64,000 nucleotides of DNA from Actinomycetota bacterium (GCA_016278725.1 JADQBG010000003.1:124001-188000); one strand, 5' to 3'. Shown: positions 7,958 to 16,313, counted from the first letter of the stretch. Numbers and translations are program-made. Notes: generated from the sequence alone by a model not told the origin.

Positions 7958-8564
7958 AGCGGGCGCCGAGCGCAGAGTCGACCGCCACCGACTTCTCATC
8001 GTTCCACGCTGGGGGGCCGGCCCGGAGGACGACTGGTACCCGTGGCTGCTTGCCGAGGTGGGCCGGGGGAGAAGTTTCGCCCCCGCCGTCGTCGCCGACA
8101 TGCCGCGTCCCGACGAGCCGGTAATCGAGGACTGGGTGGCGCGTCTATCCGTGCTTGCCGGCAAGGACCCCGCGGCACTCGCCAACACCGTGCTTGTGGG
8201 TCACAGCGTCGGGTGCCGAGCTGTGCTCCACTTCCTCGCTGGTCTGTCGCCGGGCCTGAACGTGCGCGGGACCCTCATGGTGGCCGGATGGTGGACGGTG
8301 GATGAACCTTGGGAGACCCTGCTCCCTTGGATCGAACGGCCCATCGATCTGGACCGGGCGAGGGAAAGCGCCGGTGAGGTGCGGGTGCTCGTGTCCGACA
8401 ACGACCCCTTCACTTCCGATCAACAGACGAACACTCGACTCTGGCGGGAGCGCCTCGGGGCGGCGGTTCGGTTGGTTTCGGGCGCGGAGCACTTCAACAG
8501 TCGACGGGAGGCTGAGGTGCTCGCCGAACTCGAACGGTTAGGGTCCCCTCCGGGCGGTGGGTGA
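7818..8564 (+). CDS. RBBP9/YdeN-type serine hydrolase with an N-terminal extension from another family
   Basis: Residues ~55-248 are an RBBP9-like alpha/beta hydrolase: LLIVPRWGAGPEDDWYPWL at the start, nucleophile elbow GHSVG, acid in SDNDPF, and His in GAEHF near the end. Residues 1-~50 (VNRQEDWEGGTWEGARRSRV and RERLELLEAMGETSKRLAEAG) resemble the small proteins often encoded next to nucleotidyltransferases, so the gene looks like a join of two formerly separate proteins. GTG at 7818 has GGGGAGGG upstream; an internal ATG at 7929 would give mostly the hydrolase. Substrate is unknown. Confidence 0.7.
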   Translation: MNRQEDWEGGTWEGARRSRVLRAQKRSVRERLELLEAMGETSKRLAEAGAERRVDRHRLLIVPRWGAGPEDDWYPWLLAEVGRGRSFAPAVVADMPRPDEPVIEDWVARLSVLAGKDPAALANTVLVGHSVGCRAVLHFLAGLSPGLNVRGTLMVAGWWTVDEPWETLLPWIERPIDLDRARESAGEVRVLVSDNDPFTSDQQTNTRLWRERLGAAVRLVSGAEHFNSRREAEVLAELERLGSPPGGG

Positions 8565-8659
8565 CCGCGGGCGAGGTTTGCTCCCCGAACCTCCACGTAG
8601 CGGGCTGGATCCCAGTTGCCGGCGCTCCACCGTAATGAGCAAGGTCGGCCTAAGCGGTC

Positions 8660-8689
8660 TATTAACACTTGCGCAGCTATGTGTTAATA
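8660..8689. promoter_or_regulatory. palindromic operator-like site upstream of the Fic gene
   Basis: TATTAACAC (8660-8668) and GTGTTAATA (8681-8689) are perfect 9-bp inverted arms separated by 12 bases, 45 bp before the ATG. The AT-rich arms stand out in a GC-rich neighbourhood. The Fic protein downstream carries its own winged-helix domain, so autoregulation through this site is likely. Confidence 0.6.
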
Positions 8690-8733
8690 ATGGACTTGGT
8701 TATTCACGCTAGCGAGCACAGGGGGCCCCTCGG

Positions 8734-9894
8734 ATGCAGCGTGGGCTGACAGGGCGATTCGAGAGCATCGCAGTCGGCGGCGAGCAAGTCCAAGCCTTCG
8801 TGCCCGCGTCGCTGCCACCGCAGCCTCCGGTCGAGATGCTCTATGAACGCCAGCGGCTGCTGGAGAAGGCCCTCCTGGCTTGCGGTCGCCTGGATGCCAT
8901 CACGACCCTGCTACCCGACCCCGACCTGTTCCTTTACGCGTACGTACGCCGCGAAGCGTTGCTTTCCAGCCAGATCGAAGGCACGCAGTCATCGCTTTCG
9001 GATCTGCTGCTCTTCGAACTCGACGAGGCTCCCGGCGTGCCCTTCGACGACGTGGTGGAGGTCTCCAACTACGTCGCCGCGCTGGAGCACGGGATCGGCC
9101 GCCTAGCCGGAGGCTTCCCTCTGAGCAATCGGCTGATACGGGAGATACATGCTCAGCTCCTCTCCCGGGGGCGCGGGACTAACAAGCAGCCCGGCGAGTT
9201 TCGCACCAGTCAAAACTGGATCGGCGGTACCCGGCCTGGCAATGCCCTGTTTGTGCCTCCTCCCCCGCAGGAGATCGAGCCTTGCATGGCCGCGCTGGAA
9301 CGCTTCCTGCACGACCCCGCTGCTCCGGGCGCGCTCTTCAAGGCGGCTCTGGCCCACGTACAGTTCGAGACCATCCACCCGTTCCTTGATGGCAACGGCA
9401 GAGTGGGGAGGCTGCTGATTGCTCTCCTCCTGCACCACGATGGCGTGTTGCGGCAGCCGCTGCTCTACCTCAGCTTGTACTTCAAGCAGAACCGGTCGGA
9501 GTACTATCGACTTCTTGACTCCGTCCGCACTACCGGTGACTGGGAGTCCTGGCTCGACTTCTTCCTGGAGGGCGTCGCCCAGACGGCAACGGGAGCAGTC
9601 GACACTGCCCACCGACTGCTAGCCATGTTTGAAGAGGACGCGGGGCATATTCAGGATCTGGGTCGCGGTGCTGCAAATGCTTTGCGGGTCTTCGACGCTC
9701 TTCGGCGGCGTCCGGTGGCGAGTATCGATCATTTGGCACGCCGGACCGGAGTTGCCTACCCCACGGCCGCCCGAGCCGTCGATGCCCTTGTGAGGCTTGG
9801 TGTGCTGAGTGAACTGACAGGCCGCCGGCGGGGGCGCATCTTCGCGTACGACGGGTATCTGACGATCCTTAACGAGGGAGCGCAGCCGCTGTGA
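8734..9894 (+). CDS. Fic family AMP-transferase with C-terminal winged helix
   Basis: A 386-aa Fic protein. The catalytic motif HPFLDGNGRVGRLL starts at His215, with all active residues. The N-terminal inhibitory motif SSQIEG (Ser78 to Gly83) fits the (S/T)xxxE(G/N) pattern of self-inhibited class II Fic proteins, so activity should be restrained by Glu82. Residues ~315-386 form a winged helix (SIDHLARRTGVAYPTAARAV), matching DNA-binding Fic proteins. These enzymes transfer AMP to protein hydroxyls; the target is unknown. No separate antitoxin gene is present, in line with internal inhibition. The upstream palindrome is a candidate binding site for its own DNA-binding domain. Confidence 0.9.
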   Translation: MQRGLTGRFESIAVGGEQVQAFVPASLPPQPPVEMLYERQRLLEKALLACGRLDAITTLLPDPDLFLYAYVRREALLSSQIEGTQSSLSDLLLFELDEAPGVPFDDVVEVSNYVAALEHGIGRLAGGFPLSNRLIREIHAQLLSRGRGTNKQPGEFRTSQNWIGGTRPGNALFVPPPPQEIEPCMAALERFLHDPAAPGALFKAALAHVQFETIHPFLDGNGRVGRLLIALLLHHDGVLRQPLLYLSLYFKQNRSEYYRLLDSVRTTGDWESWLDFFLEGVAQTATGAVDTAHRLLAMFEEDAGHIQDLGRGAANALRVFDALRRRPVASIDHLARRTGVAYPTAARAVDALVRLGVLSELTGRRRGRIFAYDGYLTILNEGAQPL

Positions 9895-9960
9895 GAGCTA
9901 CAAGGTTCGCGTAGACTGCGATCTCGCGAAAAATCGCGGCGCACACTCACCACCCTCGCC

Positions 9961-9978
9961 TGGCATACTGTCTCCCTG
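9961..9978 (+). promoter_or_regulatory. extended -10 promoter giving a probable leaderless mRNA
   Basis: TGGCATACT (9961-9969) is a TG-n extended -10. Initiation ~7-9 bases later would fall at the GTG start at 9978 itself, so the ABC ATPase mRNA may lack a 5' leader; no ribosome site is visible. Confidence 0.4.
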
Positions 9979-10703
9979 TGACGCCGCAGACTCCGCATCC
10001 CGTGACCGGTCTCCTTCCTCCGCTCGCGCTCTCGCCTGCGTGTGGGTCGGACGCGGTGCTCGAGACCAATGGGTTGACCCGCGCCTACGGGCCGGTCGTA
10101 GCGTTGGCGCCGCTCGACCTTCGGGTGAAGGGTGGCGAGTGTGTCGCCCTCATGGGCCCGAACGGGAGCGGCAAGACGACCGCCGCGGCGTTGATCTGCG
10201 GACTGATCGAGCCCACCGACGGGGTGGCGGAGGTCTGTGGGTTCTCGATCCACCAGGAGCCCGCCGCGGTGAACGCCCGCGCGCATCTGGCCTATGTGCC
10301 TGACTCCCCCGCCCTCTACGACGACATGACGGTCAGCGACCACCTGCACCTGGTGGCGGCGGCGCACGGTGTGGCGGGAGGCGACCTGGAGGAACGCTGC
10401 GACCGGCTTCTCGTGGCGCTTGGACTGGAGGAGCGCGCCTTGTTCCTGCCCACCCAGCTCTCGCGGGGCATGCGGCAGAAGACGGCCATCGCCTGTGCGC
10501 TCATCCGCCCCTTCTTCTTGCTGGTCCTGGACGAGCCTATCGTCGGACTGGACCGGCGCTCGGTGGAGGTGCTCAAGGGGATCGTCGGCGAGTCTTTGGC
10601 CAGCGGACGGGCAGTCCTGCTCATGACCCACTCCGACGCGTTCGCCAACGAAGTGGCCACCCGCGTCGTCCACATCGAAGAGGGGCACGTGGTTGAGCGT
10701 TGA
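9978..10703 (+). CDS. ABC transporter ATP-binding protein
   Basis: A 241-aa nucleotide-binding domain. Walker A GPNGSGKTT, a Q-loop position occupied by LAYVPDSPALYDDMTV, signature LSRGMRQK, Walker B FLLVLDEP and switch His in MTHSDAF are all in order. The RGMRQK signature and Y-V-P-D type loop are typical of ABC-2-like exporters. The first ~30 residues are an extra Pro-rich leader. The following gene encodes its membrane partner and overlaps by 11 bases. Substrate is unknown. Confidence 0.9.
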   Translation: MTPQTPHPVTGLLPPLALSPACGSDAVLETNGLTRAYGPVVALAPLDLRVKGGECVALMGPNGSGKTTAAALICGLIEPTDGVAEVCGFSIHQEPAAVNARAHLAYVPDSPALYDDMTVSDHLHLVAAAHGVAGGDLEERCDRLLVALGLEERALFLPTQLSRGMRQKTAIACALIRPFFLLVLDEPIVGLDRRSVEVLKGIVGESLASGRAVLLMTHSDAFANEVATRVVHIEEGHVVER

Positions 10704-12249
10704 CGCCCGCGAGGTGCTGGCCGCGCGGCGGGAGTTGGCCCCAGGGAAGTCCGTTCTCGAGCACGCCGAGACGATCTACCTAGCGCTGCTGAGTATGGTC
10801 ATCCTGGGGAGCGTTCTCCTGGGTGCTTGGCACGGACTTGGCCCCTTTCTTCTCGATCTCATCCGGCCGTATCGGTCCATCGTCGGCGCGCCCGCGATCG
10901 TTCTGGTGGGCCTCGCCGTCCTCAGGTTCTGTACGTGGCAGGGGTTCGTATCGTTCTCTGAGGCGGACTGCGCCCATCTCCTCACCGCGCCTGTCCCGCG
11001 GAGAGGGCTGGTGTGGCCGCGCCTGCGGAACGCGGGGCTGCTCCTGGGCTTCGGGGGCGCTGCCTTGGGCGTGGTGGTCAGTTTGGCTCCCGGCGTCCAC
11101 GAGGCCCACCTCGGCGGTGTCGTGCAGGGGGCGGCCGCCGGTCTCGCCCTCGGCGTGCTGTCGGTGGCTCTGGGCTGGCAGGTGCAGCGTCTTCCCCGGT
11201 TATCCCTATGGGTGCTGCGGCTGACCATGCCCGCGCTGGCGCTGGCGGGCGTATTGGTGCTCGGCTCCAGGGCGGGAGGAGTGGAGCGCCAGGCGGTGCT
11301 CTGGTCGGGCCCATGGGGGTGGGGCCTGCTCCCCTTCCGCGCGGGACAGTGGATCCCGGGGCTGGTCGGTCTTGTGCTCTTGGGCGCCCTTGCCGTCGCG
11401 GGATGGTTCGGCCTGATGCGGACGGCGGGTTCCTGTTCCCTCGAGACGTTTCGGGCACGGGCGCGCACGCGCGCGCGAATGGTGGCCGGACTCTACTCAC
11501 TCGACTCCCGCGCGGTGGTGAAGGCCCGCCGAGATTCACGCTCGGCTCGGTGGCAGTTGCGGCTGCGCCTGCGGGCGCCGCGGCATGCCCTCCTGGTCAT
11601 ACCCTGGCGGGGGGCGCTGAATCTGCTCCGCTCGCCGGTGCGGCTGGTCTGGAGCGCGGTCCTCGGAGGCGGCGCCATCCTCATTTTGGCGGCGGCGCCG
11701 GGGCGTCCGGGGTCGTTGGTCGGGGGGTCCGTGGTCCTCTACCTGGCGGCCGGCTCGCTTTTCGAACCGCTGCGCCTCGAGGCCGACGCCCCGATGGTTT
11801 CACAGGTACTGCTCCCGTGGGGCTACGGGAAGGTCCTCTGGCTCCATTGTCTATTGCCGGCGGCCATCTTGACCGCTCTTGGCGTCGTTGCGATCTCCGG
11901 GGGCTGGGCGGCGGGGCTCGTGGAAGCGTCGGTGGTTCCCGGGGCTTTCGTGCTGCTGGTCCCTGAGGTGGCCGTCATGGTGCTGGCGGCCGCGCTGTCG
12001 GCGCGGCGCGGCGGAGGAATACCCACCAACATCCTGACGATCACCGGAGGCGATCCGGTCGGAGGCGGCTTGTTTATCATCATCTTGTGGGCCATCGGCT
12101 GGGCTCTGCTGGCTGTCGCCGCCGTGGCCCTGGCGGTGTACGCCCTCGGCTCGTCTGCCGCCGCCCTGAGTGATGCGGTCACCGCGGCCCTGGGGCTCTC
12201 CACCTTCGCCCTTGTCTTGCGAACGGTGCTGGTGGCGTCAAAGCGGTAG
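10693..12249 (+). CDS. ABC transporter membrane protein (exporter type)
   Basis: A 518-aa polytopic protein with roughly 10-12 hydrophobic segments, for example VILGSVLLGAW, ALAGVLVLGS, GLVLLGALAVAGW and AIGWALLAVAAVALAVYAL. It has no recognisable enzymatic motif. It starts with TTG at 10693 inside the ATPase gene, so the two are translated together and should form one transporter. The region between ~residues 255 and 300 is basic and cytosolic (RARARTRARMVAGLY). Similar large permeases pair with ABC-2-like ATPases; the cargo cannot be predicted. Confidence 0.75.
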   Translation: MSVDAREVLAARRELAPGKSVLEHAETIYLALLSMVILGSVLLGAWHGLGPFLLDLIRPYRSIVGAPAIVLVGLAVLRFCTWQGFVSFSEADCAHLLTAPVPRRGLVWPRLRNAGLLLGFGGAALGVVVSLAPGVHEAHLGGVVQGAAAGLALGVLSVALGWQVQRLPRLSLWVLRLTMPALALAGVLVLGSRAGGVERQAVLWSGPWGWGLLPFRAGQWIPGLVGLVLLGALAVAGWFGLMRTAGSCSLETFRARARTRARMVAGLYSLDSRAVVKARRDSRSARWQLRLRLRAPRHALLVIPWRGALNLLRSPVRLVWSAVLGGGAILILAAAPGRPGSLVGGSVVLYLAAGSLFEPLRLEADAPMVSQVLLPWGYGKVLWLHCLLPAAILTALGVVAISGGWAAGLVEASVVPGAFVLLVPEVAVMVLAAALSARRGGGIPTNILTITGGDPVGGGLFIIILWAIGWALLAVAAVALAVYALGSSAAALSDAVTAALGLSTFALVLRTVLVASKR

Positions 12250-12306
12250 CCGGGGCGGAAGTTCCTCACTCATAATCCCGCTAGGCAAGCACTTCTCCGA
12301 CCCTTA

Positions 12307-12789
12307 TCAACCTCTTGAAATCGACTGCGCGGGGGCCCCAAGGTTCTCGCCGAGATCACGTGGCGCCGGCGCGGTGCGGCTATGTTGCGCCGCATATACG
12401 GCTGTGCTGAATAAGATCAGGGCATTCAGCCCATGGAGCCCGCCGAGTAGGGGCGTGGTGTGACCCGCCAACCCCAGGGCGCCCTGCAGGACCACAAGGG
12501 CTAGAACCGCCCCCGCCCATCTCACGGCTCCGGGAGTCTTCACGAAGAACGAGAGGACCATCAGGCCGATTGCGAGGAGGGGGATGATCAACAAGCCGGT
12601 CACCGCGTGAATCGTGAAGCCCACGGCCTCGTCGAAGGGTAGACTCTCGGATTCGACGACTGCCTTGTCCAGTACGCCGCCGCCTTCCACCCATTTTCCG
12701 AGACCGTCCACGGCCAAGACGACGACCGCGGCCTGCACCATCACCCCGAGCGCGATTAGATAGGCCAAGATCCGATACGCACGCTTCAT
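12307..12789 (-). CDS. four-helix membrane protein, DUF6220-like
   Basis: 160 aa with four predicted spans: ILAYLIALGVMVQAAVVVL, AVTGLLIIPLLAIGLMVLSF, WAGAVLALVVLQGALGL and LNALILFSTAVYAA. The layout, with a conserved H in the second helix (FTIHAVTGL) and GLHGLNALILF at the fourth, resembles DUF6220 proteins; the histidines could hold a haem or metal, but that is speculation. It points the same way as the DUF456 gene that precedes it on the minus strand, 31 bp away. Confidence 0.55.
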   Translation of the reverse strand: MKRAYRILAYLIALGVMVQAAVVVLAVDGLGKWVEGGGVLDKAVVESESLPFDEAVGFTIHAVTGLLIIPLLAIGLMVLSFFVKTPGAVRWAGAVLALVVLQGALGLAGHTTPLLGGLHGLNALILFSTAVYAAQHSRTAPAPRDLGENLGAPAQSISRG

Positions 12790-12820
12790 CGGCTTTGATC
12801 CAATCCGCTCCCAGGCCGGC

Positions 12821-13303
12821 TCAGGCGACCAACGCCACCCCCACCCAAATGGCGATTAGAATCACGGCGGTCGCGAACTCCACGAGTATGCCCAGCCCCA
12901 CACCCTTGAGGGCTCTGACGGTCAGAGCCCACGCCCGGCCAAGATCACGAACCCGGTAGAACTCGGCGAGCAGGATGGCGATCGGTCCACCGATGAGGGC
13001 GCCCACCACGGGGATCACAAAGAAACCGACGACCACGCCCAAGAGACCGACTCCCAGGATCCAGCGGGGAGCGCCCCGGCCCGCCGTCATCCGCACAGAG
13101 AGCAGGGTGGAGAGGACCATCCCCGATACTCCAATCAAGGCAAGGACTCCGAATGATGCCCACCCCGCCCTTCCCGCATCGCCCAGAATCGCCCAACCGA
13201 GGGCGCCCGCAAGGATGAGCAGAATCCCGGGGAAGTAGGGAACGATGGTCCCCACGATTCCGGCGAGCATGACGAGCGCCACGATGATCTCGAGCCCGGA
13301 CAA
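12821..13303 (-). CDS. DUF456 family membrane protein
   Basis: 160 aa. The sequence alternates hydrophobic helices with Gly-rich motifs typical of DUF456: VALVMLAGIVGTIVPYFPG at the start, a middle GVVVGFFVIPVVGALIGGP, and a last helix VEFATAVILIAIWVGVAL. The family consists of small integral membrane proteins with glycine-zipper-like segments and no assigned function. The TTG start at 13303 is supported by a GGAGGG site. Likely co-transcribed with the downstream minus-strand gene. Confidence 0.8.
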   Translation of the reverse strand: MSGLEIIVALVMLAGIVGTIVPYFPGILLILAGALGWAILGDAGRAGWASFGVLALIGVSGMVLSTLLSVRMTAGRGAPRWILGVGLLGVVVGFFVIPVVGALIGGPIAILLAEFYRVRDLGRAWALTVRALKGVGLGILVEFATAVILIAIWVGVALVA

Positions 13304-13414
13304 AGAACCCTCCCAGTTCGGTTGCTGCCGACCGGAACATTATCCTCGATGAGGGGATACGATTTCTCGGCGCAGGGGTAGCGGGCAAGGACCAGCCGAC
13401 GACCTGGGGAGACG

Positions 13415-13966
13415 ATGGCGATGCGGGCAACAGAAGACCTTCGCGCTGAGCACCGTGGCATCCTTCGCCTGTGCGGCATTCTGGAGAAGGTCGCAGTCCA
13501 CACTCTGGGGGGCGAGGAACTTCCCCTGGACGACGGCAAGGGCATCGTGGAATTCCTCAGGGTGTTCGTGGACGGTTGCCATCACTTCAAGGAGGAGGCG
13601 CACCTGTTTCCGGCGGTTCGAGCCGCCGATCCCGACTCCGGCACCCAGGCGTTGATCGAAGAGCTCTTGGCCGAGCACGAGGAAGGCCGTGCGCTGGCTG
13701 CGGTCTTCGCCGGGGCGGCACAAGGAGCGCTCTCCCCAAAGCTCCAGGAGCTTGCCGAAGCGGCCTCTGCCTATGCGGCCCTACTCCGCCGGCACATACA
13801 GGTGGAGGAGGATCGGCTCTTCTCCGAGGCCGACCGGGTCCTGCCCGCGGCGCAGCAGGCACATCTCGAGGAAGAGTATGAGCGGGTCGAGGAAGAGGTG
13901 GTGGGTCCCGGCCGCCACGAGGCGTTCCACGCCATGTTGGAGGACTTGGAGAGGCGCTACGCTTAG
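13415..13966 (+). CDS. hemerythrin HHE cation-binding domain protein
   Basis: 183 aa forming an HHE four-helix bundle. Iron-ligand candidates are the His in LRAEHRGI, the H-H-x4-H pattern in GCHHFKEEAHLF, Glu/His in LLAEHEEGR and HIQVEEDRLF. Such proteins bind a di-iron centre that senses or stores oxygen, NO or protects Fe-S proteins; in an organism with nitrite reduction, NO binding is a sensible guess only. ATG at 13415 has a GGGGAG ribosome site; an in-frame ATG two codons later is equally possible. Confidence 0.88.
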   Translation: MAMRATEDLRAEHRGILRLCGILEKVAVHTLGGEELPLDDGKGIVEFLRVFVDGCHHFKEEAHLFPAVRAADPDSGTQALIEELLAEHEEGRALAAVFAGAAQGALSPKLQELAEAASAYAALLRRHIQVEEDRLFSEADRVLPAAQQAHLEEEYERVEEEVVGPGRHEAFHAMLEDLERRYA

Positions 13967-13969
13967 GCG

Positions 13970-14000
13970 GCGCTCAGGCGCTCAGGCGCTCAGGCGCTCG
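13970..14000. repeat. 8-bp tandem repeat
   Basis: GCGCTCAG is repeated three times head to tail (13970-13993) followed by a partial copy, between the hemerythrin and lipoprotein genes that converge here. Probably a slippage product. Confidence 0.75.
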
Positions 14001-14004
14001 AGGC

Positions 14005-14640
14005 CTAGGGGACCCACTGTCCTGAGATCTTCTGTACCTCCATGCCTCGCCGCTCGATCCACCAGTAGTAGCGAGCGCCGACATCGGGGAATGAGGCGAG
14101 GAAACCGGCCCAGTTGGTAGCCGTAAGGCCGCCTGAGTCGTCCGGGATCTCGACGACAACGTCTGGCGAAACCGAGAAGCTCCTCAGCTGGGTGTTGACG
14201 TTCCGGATGAAGTAGTCGTTGGGCGGTGGAGACTCTTCGCCGGCAGCGGAAGCCGCCGCCGCGGCTTCGTCACCGGTGAGGAAGTCGGCGTAGTCGATCT
14301 TGAGCCTGCCGATATCGCCCTCGTTCCAGGCTCTGGTGATGAACCCCCCGGCTCTGACCAGTCCTCCTCCGAGGGCCTCCTCCGAGGTGCTGAGCAAGCT
14401 GGTGGCGGTCTGTTCCGACTCGGATGACTCGGTGGTTCCCTCCGCCAACGAGGTGCTCGAGGTGTCGCCGCCCGTGTCTCCAGCGGTGGTGGGCACCACC
14501 GCCGCGCTCGTGATGGGCGGCTCGCCGGTTGCGCTGGTATCGCCTGAACCCTCGCCCGCCCCCCCGCAACCCGCCAGCAAGGCTACGGTTATCAGGGAAA
14601 TCAGCAGCGAAAGCTTGCCAAAAGGCCTGTCCGATCTCAT
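14005..14640 (-). CDS. lipoprotein of unknown function
   Basis: 211 aa. An N-terminal basic stretch and hydrophobic core end in LLAGC with the lipidated Cys at residue 25. A Ser/Thr/Gly-rich linker (~residues 26-85) precedes a globular part with FITRAWNEGD, DYFIRNVNTQLRSF and ARYYWWIERRGMEVQKI. No known domain is recognised. A Ser/Thr-rich linker suggests a surface-exposed, tethered domain, as in the rhodanese lipoprotein at 15.8 kb. The ATG has a GGGGGGAGC site. Confidence 0.7.
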   Translation of the reverse strand: MRSDRPFGKLSLLISLITVALLAGCGGAGEGSGDTSATGEPPITSAAVVPTTAGDTGGDTSSTSLAEGTTESSESEQTATSLLSTSEEALGGGLVRAGGFITRAWNEGDIGRLKIDYADFLTGDEAAAAASAAGEESPPPNDYFIRNVNTQLRSFSVSPDVVVEIPDDSGGLTATNWAGFLASFPDVGARYYWWIERRGMEVQKISGQWVP

Positions 14641-14930
14641 GCTCCCCCCTTTGTCGCACGACCGCGGACCAGGGCTGCGCAGTCCCTAGACACCATTCTA
14701 GCGAATCAATCGGTCCACCAGTTAGGAAGCATTTCCACGTCTTCGCTGAGGGTGCGATCGGTCGTGGTTCAAGCCGGATCGACCGCAGTCGACCTGCCAA
14801 GCGCCTACCCGAGTCGATGCGGCAAGTAGTACTACTGTGGCCGCACAACGTGGCCACACAACCGTTGGTTCTCGAGTTGTCCTATGATGGGCTCAAGTCT
14901 GCGCCGAACGCGCTCGTGAGAGGAGCGGCA
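14641..14930. other. intergenic region with palindrome and tandem repeat before the CPBP gene
   Basis: No gene is convincing. AGTAGTACTACT (14824-14835) is a perfect 12-bp palindrome and is followed at once by two head-to-tail 13-base units, GTGGCCGCACAAC and GTGGCCACACAAC (14836-14861). The cluster lies ~70-105 bp before the CPBP start and could be a regulatory site. Confidence 0.5.
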
Positions 14931-15758
14931 TTGCGCCCGTCAGAGACCTCGAGGCCGGGCCCTAGCTCTAGGTTCTTCATTCTCACGTTCGCTCTTTCCT
15001 GGGCGCTGTGGTTGCCTCTCATGCTCGTGAGTTTGGGAGTGATCGACACCAGTCTCTCGCAGGATGCGCTGGTGCCTCTTGCCCTTCCCGGGGTGCTGAT
15101 GCCCTCCGTCGCCGCGGTCATATTTGCTGCGCGCCGGCCGGCATCGGGCGGAGTCCGTGCGCTCCTCGGACGACTCCTGATCTGGCGCGTGGGCTGGTGG
15201 TGGGCGCTCGTCGTCCTCTTGCAGCCCGCCGTGGTGGGGCTGACAGTCCTGCTCATCGAGTTCCTTGACTGGGGCGAGCCGGTTGGCGTGACCTACCCCG
15301 CAAGCTCCAGCGCGTTACTCACGTCCGTGGTTTTCCTGTTGATCGCCGCGACCGGCGAGGAGGTCGGGTGGCGCGGCTACGCGCTGCCTGCACTGCAATC
15401 GATGCACACTCCGCTGGTGTCGAGTGTGATCCTCGGTTTGGTAGTCGCAACCTGGCACCTGCCGTACTGGATCCTCCAGGACATACTCGGCACGTACGGC
15501 CCGGGCTACTTCGCCCTAAACTACGTGTTCGTGCTGGCGCTCACGATTCAGATCACATGGATCTTCAACCGCACCCGGGGGAGTGTGCTCGTTCCGGTCG
15601 TCTTCCACGTCGTGTTCAACACCTTGAACGTCGCGTTGCTTCCGGTCACATCCAGCGTCCCGGCGTTCGCAGTTCTTACGGTCATGGAGTGCGGAATCGC
15701 GCTGCCGATGCTCGGGAGCCTCGACAGGCGCCCTCGGATGACTCAGCCAGCCACCTAG
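14931..15758 (+). CDS. CPBP family intramembrane glutamic-type metalloprotease
   Basis: 275 aa with about eight membrane segments. The CPBP (Abi/Rce1-like) motifs are clear: motif 1 EEVGWRGYALP with catalytic Glu-Glu and Arg, motif 2 in WHLPYW, and motif 3 HVVFNTLN. Such proteases cleave or process prenylated or membrane proteins and some protect against bacteriocins; the substrate here is unknown. The frame is open far upstream, but the TTG at 14931 is preceded by AGAGGAG at proper distance and matches the family N-terminus, so I place the start there. Confidence 0.85.
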   Translation: MRPSETSRPGPSSRFFILTFALSWALWLPLMLVSLGVIDTSLSQDALVPLALPGVLMPSVAAVIFAARRPASGGVRALLGRLLIWRVGWWWALVVLLQPAVVGLTVLLIEFLDWGEPVGVTYPASSSALLTSVVFLLIAATGEEVGWRGYALPALQSMHTPLVSSVILGLVVATWHLPYWILQDILGTYGPGYFALNYVFVLALTIQITWIFNRTRGSVLVPVVFHVVFNTLNVALLPVTSSVPAFAVLTVMECGIALPMLGSLDRRPRMTQPAT

Positions 15759-15781
15759 CAAGCGCTTCCAGGGCCCTGGGG

Positions 15782-16288
15782 CTACTTCTGCAGCAGTTCG
15801 TAACCGGCCTGTTCCCAGGCGACGAAGCCGCCGTCCAGGTTGTACAGATTGTCGTACCCCGCGTCCGCCCAGGCTTCGGCGGCGATGCGGCTCATCCGGT
15901 CGCTCCGGCAGTAGAGCACCATTTTGGCCGACTTGTCCTCGGGCAGATCCGCGATCTGTTCCACAGGTGTGTCGTAGGGGATGAAGAGGTCGGTTTGCTC
16001 GATCTCACCCTCGTAGGGCACGTGGGTGTTGATCAGGAGGAAGTCCTTGCTCTCCAGCATCTGCGCCAACTCGTCCGGGGAGATATCGGTATAGGGATCG
16101 CCGCTCGGCGCCGACGTGGTGCCGGAGCCTTCGGTTGTGTCTTCGGTGGCGGCCCCGGTGTCCGAAGGCTCAGCCTCGTCCGATGAGCAGGAGGCCAGAA
16201 GCATCCCGCCGAGGGCCAGTCCCAGCAGGACGACGAGCACGAGAAGGGGCGAGCGGAACCTGGTATCTTTGCCCACGGGAGATTCCAA
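15782..16288 (-). CDS. rhodanese-domain lipoprotein
   Basis: 168 aa. Signal peptide with lipobox LASC (Cys34), then a Thr/Ser/Glu-rich linker to about residue 63, then a rhodanese domain: YTDISPDELAQMLES, FLLINTHVPYEGEI, VLYCRSDRMSRIAAEAW and NLDGGFVAWEQAGY. The active-site Cys127 lies in YCRSDRMS, the sulfur-accepting loop. It would transfer sulfane sulfur at the outer face of the membrane. TTG start; it is divergent from the next membrane protein with only 25 bp between them. Confidence 0.88.
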   Translation of the reverse strand: MESPVGKDTRFRSPLLVLVVLLGLALGGMLLASCSSDEAEPSDTGAATEDTTEGSGTTSAPSGDPYTDISPDELAQMLESKDFLLINTHVPYEGEIEQTDLFIPYDTPVEQIADLPEDKSAKMVLYCRSDRMSRIAAEAWADAGYDNLYNLDGGFVAWEQAGYELLQK

Positions 16289-16313
16289 CCTTTATCTAGT
16301 GGAAAGCAGCTTT

